From an uncultured Bacteroidota bacterium (lineage in GTDB: Bacteria > Bacteroidota > Bacteroidia > Chitinophagales > Chitinophagaceae): DNA of 16,744 nt. Location of the stretch: contig CAIVHI010000503.1 in NCBI GenBank assembly GCA_903905685.1, positions 1-16,744 of the forward strand, given 5' to 3'. Shown piece by piece: positions 14,140 to 16,744 of this stretch (position 1 is the first letter of the stretch; each line of letters starts with the position of its first letter). The notes under the pieces were generated by a model, which worked only from the letters and a program-made list of their open reading frames with translations, had not been told where the DNA came from and searched no databases. A program made the translations under genes and the position numbers.

Positions 14140-14171
14140 TAAAGTTAGCCTAAACTTTTATTCTATCAAAA
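14140..14171 (-). promoter_or_regulatory. Bacteroidota-type promoter of the small barrel gene
   Basis: On the minus strand TTTTG (complement of 14167-14171) is followed by 19 nt and TAACTTTA (complement of 14140-14147). The second box matches TAnnTTTG at seven of eight positions and spacing is as expected for the Bacteroidota primary sigma factor. The predicted leader before the ATG at 14100 is about 33 nt. A 5-bp hairpin (AGCTG-CAAG-CAGCT, 14182-14195) lies just upstream without a T-run. Confidence 0.6.
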
Positions 14172-14215
14172 CGCACACCCAAGCTGCAAGCAGCTACGCA
14201 ATATTAGCCCTGCTC

Positions 14216-16744
14216 CTATTTGTAAACGGCATTATAGAAACCGATATAGGAATCCGTCTTTTTGTCGGCATATAGCTTAAGGTAATTGGAGGCCGAGATG
14301 ATCAATGGGGTACATTGCGACGAATTGAACGAACCGAAAAGCGAAGATGCTTTCATCAAGTTGAGATAAGCAGCAGCAGAATCGGCATTCTTGAAGCCCT
14401 TCACAACCATCACGGTTTGGTCTATGGCGAAATAATCCAAAATCACGATGTGCGACGCAGCATTGGCAGAATCGAATGACTTCACCTTGTTTTTCAGTTG
14501 GGTAACCCTACTATCCAGCCCAGGGAGGATGACGATGCAGTAATGCGTTTCAGCCCGATTGTTGCCATACATGGTAGGCACTTTGGGTGCAGGCTCGGGC
14601 TTTGGAGCCATACCGGAGTCTGAGGGCGAGGTGCCTTTTTTTGCCAGGGCAGAGTCGGTAGCTGTAGCGGCCTGTTTGCCTTGCTCGCCAGGGGTGGCTT
14701 TGTACCAAGCCGGCAACCCGGTTTTCCTCACCGAGGCTACATAAGCCTTAATCGACTTAGCCCAATCTGAAAGGGTATCGGTTGCGGGATAAGTTTTGAG
14801 GAATGCGTTCAATGCCGTATCGGCTTTGTCCAAATTGCCCATGCCTGCAAGCGCCATGGCTTCCGCCACCAAAAACCGCTTCTTGAAATAAGGGTTGTCA
14901 TATTGCTTTTTACCGATATCGATACGCATCAATGCTTCGGAATACTGCCGGTGAAGGAGCATGTTATACGTCTCGTCATAATAAGCCGCCACCGCTACGC
15001 CACCGTTTTTCGCTTCCGATTTATCGGTGGCCTTGGGCCGTACCAACTTGGCATATTCCGATTTCGGGAATTTTGCAATCAACTGGTCGGCATACAATTG
15101 GGCATCGGTCCAGTTGCCTTGTTTTACCGCCACACGGTACCGCAAGTATAATTCCTCTTCTTTTTGGCTGTGGTCGGGAAACTTCTTGTCCAGCCCATCC
15201 AAGGTAGCCAAACACTGGGTCATGTCATCAAAGGGCTGGAAGTAGGCTTTGGCAAGCCGTATATAGGCTTTTTGCTCAACCTGCTCCGCTTCGGCACGCT
15301 GTTCGGGCGTGTTTGGAATCAGTGCCAATAGCGATTCTTCACTTGGAAGCCCGTTCTTGGTCTGCACAAAATCATCGGCCGTCTCCTTGAGTTCGTCAGA
15401 TTTGGAGCTTGCCGAACCCGAGATGGCGGCCGCCCGCCTCCAATTGTCTACCAATGGCCGGTCGCCCCATTTCTTCTTGAAGTCGGCACTTCCCTGTATC
15501 ATTTGAGATGGGTTTGAAAAATACCAGTTGGAAAAATCCGATGTCTCGGCGTTTTGTTCAACAGGGGCAATCGAAGCAACTCCGGCATTCTCCGCATTGG
15601 CAATACTATCGTCCATTGCCTTTTGCATAGCCTTCAATGCACGCCTTACCGCGGCAATTTGTTCCTTCTTGGTTCCGGTGCCTAGGTTCAACAAGCTGTC
15701 TTGAACGTGGATTAGGGTTGCAGGGTCCACGATTTCGTTGAGCATCTTGGCCCGTTGAATGGTAGACAACCCAACCGTGTCCTTTATGCCTACCGCATAT
15801 TTTGATGCACTATCGTAAGCCACCTTGGCATTTTGGTATCTGGCATCGGTATAGTAAGCATCCCCCATAGCGGCAAACGAGAGGGCTTTTTGCTTCTTCG
15901 TGGCTTTGGGGGTGTGTATGCTCTTGTTGAGGTAGTTGATGGCTTCGTCGGTCTTACCTGCCTTGATGGCCAACCTCCCCAACACGTAGTATACTTGGTC
16001 GTAATATCCCGAATACTTGGCATCATTCAGCACCTTCTTGAGCGGGCGCATGGCAGTGGCGGCATCCCGCCCAGCCAATAGCGAATTGAAAGCAATGTTT
16101 TTGCGGGCGAAGAAATCCATTTCTATTTTTGGGTAAAATGTGAGAGCCGTTTCAAACCCATTAACCGCATCATCATATTTGCCCTGATTTTGGCACAACT
16201 GCCCACTCAGGAACGCGGCACGCATGCGGAGCCAATCGGGCAAAGCCTTGTCTGCCGCCACGGCATCCAACTGCGGAATTGCAGCATCGTTGTTGTTTTC
16301 GGTGAGAAAGGCAAATGCCTTCTCTGCCGCCACCCTACCCTTGAGGTCTTGCGGCAAATGCTTGTCAGACTCCAATAGCGACACTACCGATTGTGCGTTC
16401 TCCACCATGTGCCACGAAGAGTAGGTACGCGCCAACCAAAGTGCAGATTCATTGTGAACCGATTTATGCTTCAAGAACGAGAACATCCCATTGTGTTCCT
16501 CCTCAACTATAGATGGTTCTTCCTTGGTCTTATCTCCATAATGCGATGACTGCGCATAGTCTTTCCTTTTTGCTTCCTCGTCTTTTGCTATGATGTATTT
16601 GAATGTGGTTGCTGCATTGGAATACCGCCCTCGGTAATAATTGGCCTGCCCAAGTAGTAGGTACAGGTTGTTGGCCCATTTTTCCCGGGGGTCGTGTATC
16701 TGCAATCCTACCGATGCTTTCCGCATGATGCTGTCCATGTCGGC
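14216..16744 (-). CDS. porW: T9SS periplasmic TPR lipoprotein PorW/SprE, C-terminal part (5' end outside window)
   Basis: The frame is open from the right edge (first codons A-D-M) and ends at 14216, giving 842 codons without the N-terminus and its lipobox. The N-terminal half is a tandem TPR-like array: NLYLLLGQANYYRGRYSNAATTFKYI, ALWLARTYSSWHMVENAQSVV, GKYDDAVNGFETALTFYP and VYYVLGRLAIKAGKTDEAINYLNKS. Further helical repeats follow to about residue 690 (counted from M at 16738). A Ser/Ala/Pro/Lys-rich linker then leads to a distinct C-terminal domain (732-840). That domain starts HYCIVILPGL and includes ILDYFAIDQTVMVVKGF and PLIISASNYLKLY. This TPR-plus-terminal-domain layout is what I know for PorW/SprE, which is needed for T9SS function and gliding. 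The protein's membrane anchor cannot be seen here. Confidence 0.88.
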   Translation of the reverse strand, partial: ADMDSIMRKASVGLQIHDPREKWANNLYLLLGQANYYRGRYSNAATTFKYIIAKDEEAKRKDYAQSSHYGDKTKEEPSIVEEEHNGMFSFLKHKSVHNESALWLARTYSSWHMVENAQSVVSLLESDKHLPQDLKGRVAAEKAFAFLTENNNDAAIPQLDAVAADKALPDWLRMRAAFLSGQLCQNQGKYDDAVNGFETALTFYPKIEMDFFARKNIAFNSLLAGRDAATAMRPLKKVLNDAKYSGYYDQVYYVLGRLAIKAGKTDEAINYLNKSIHTPKATKKQKALSFAAMGDAYYTDARYQNAKVAYDSASKYAVGIKDTVGLSTIQRAKMLNEIVDPATLIHVQDSLLNLGTGTKKEQIAAVRRALKAMQKAMDDSIANAENAGVASIAPVEQNAETSDFSNWYFSNPSQMIQGSADFKKKWGDRPLVDNWRRAAAISGSASSKSDELKETADDFVQTKNGLPSEESLLALIPNTPEQRAEAEQVEQKAYIRLAKAYFQPFDDMTQCLATLDGLDKKFPDHSQKEEELYLRYRVAVKQGNWTDAQLYADQLIAKFPKSEYAKLVRPKATDKSEAKNGGVAVAAYYDETYNMLLHRQYSEALMRIDIGKKQYDNPYFKKRFLVAEAMALAGMGNLDKADTALNAFLKTYPATDTLSDWAKSIKAYVASVRKTGLPAWYKATPGEQGKQAATATDSALAKKGTSPSDSGMAPKPEPAPKVPTMYGNNRAETHYCIVILPGLDSRVTQLKNKVKSFDSANAASHIVILDYFAIDQTVMVVKGFKNADSAAAYLNLMKASSLFGSFNSSQCTPLIISASNYLKLYADKKTDSYIGFYNAVYK

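Overview
The window looks like chromosomal DNA from a Bacteroidota bacterium, probably of the Chitinophagaceae/Sphingobacteriia type. It holds a secreted protein with a type IX secretion (T9SS) sorting domain, the gliding lipoprotein GldD, the T9SS lipoprotein PorW/SprE, and promoter-like sequences of the Bacteroidota form (TTTG, about 19 nt, TAnnTTTG). Genus-level placement is inference only.

Layout. Bases 2-1911 (+ strand) are one transcription unit: the 3' end of a monoheme cytochrome c, an outer-membrane beta-barrel of porin type, and a small cytochrome c lipoprotein, closed by a strong intrinsic terminator. Bases 1912-2558 hold no gene I can recognise, only faint traces of a decayed minus-strand reading frame. 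Bases 2559-10218 (- strand) are a 2,534-residue surface or secreted giant with its own terminator. It carries a signal peptide, eight N-terminal beta-rich repeats, a transition region, a PKD-like domain, two Ig-like domains, seven ~93-residue repeats, six ~73-residue Ig-like repeats and a T9SS C-terminal sorting domain.

Bases 10459-11664 hold a divergent pair: gldD (-) and an O6-alkylguanine-DNA alkyltransferase (+). The 78 bp between their starts contains two neat inverted repeats that may be operators. Bases 11698-13434 (- strand) encode a small LprI-like exported protein downstream of the tRNA methylthiotransferase MtaB. Bases 13540-14100 (-) encode a small outer-membrane beta-barrel with a good Bacteroidota promoter. 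Bases 14216-16744 (-) are the C-terminal 842 codons of PorW/SprE, which runs off the right edge.

How the genes fit together. Three separate loci relate to T9SS and gliding: a cargo protein (the giant), a motility lipoprotein (GldD) and a periplasmic TPR lipoprotein of the secretion machinery (PorW/SprE). They are not one operon. The left-hand cytochrome-barrel-cytochrome unit suggests periplasmic electron transfer tied to an outer-membrane channel, with an unknown substrate. I found no RNA genes, CRISPR arrays, insertion sequences or phage genes. No clearly novel defence or mobile system is visible. The most distinctive items are the giant's mosaic architecture, the cytochrome/porin unit and the gldD-ogt intergenic dyads.
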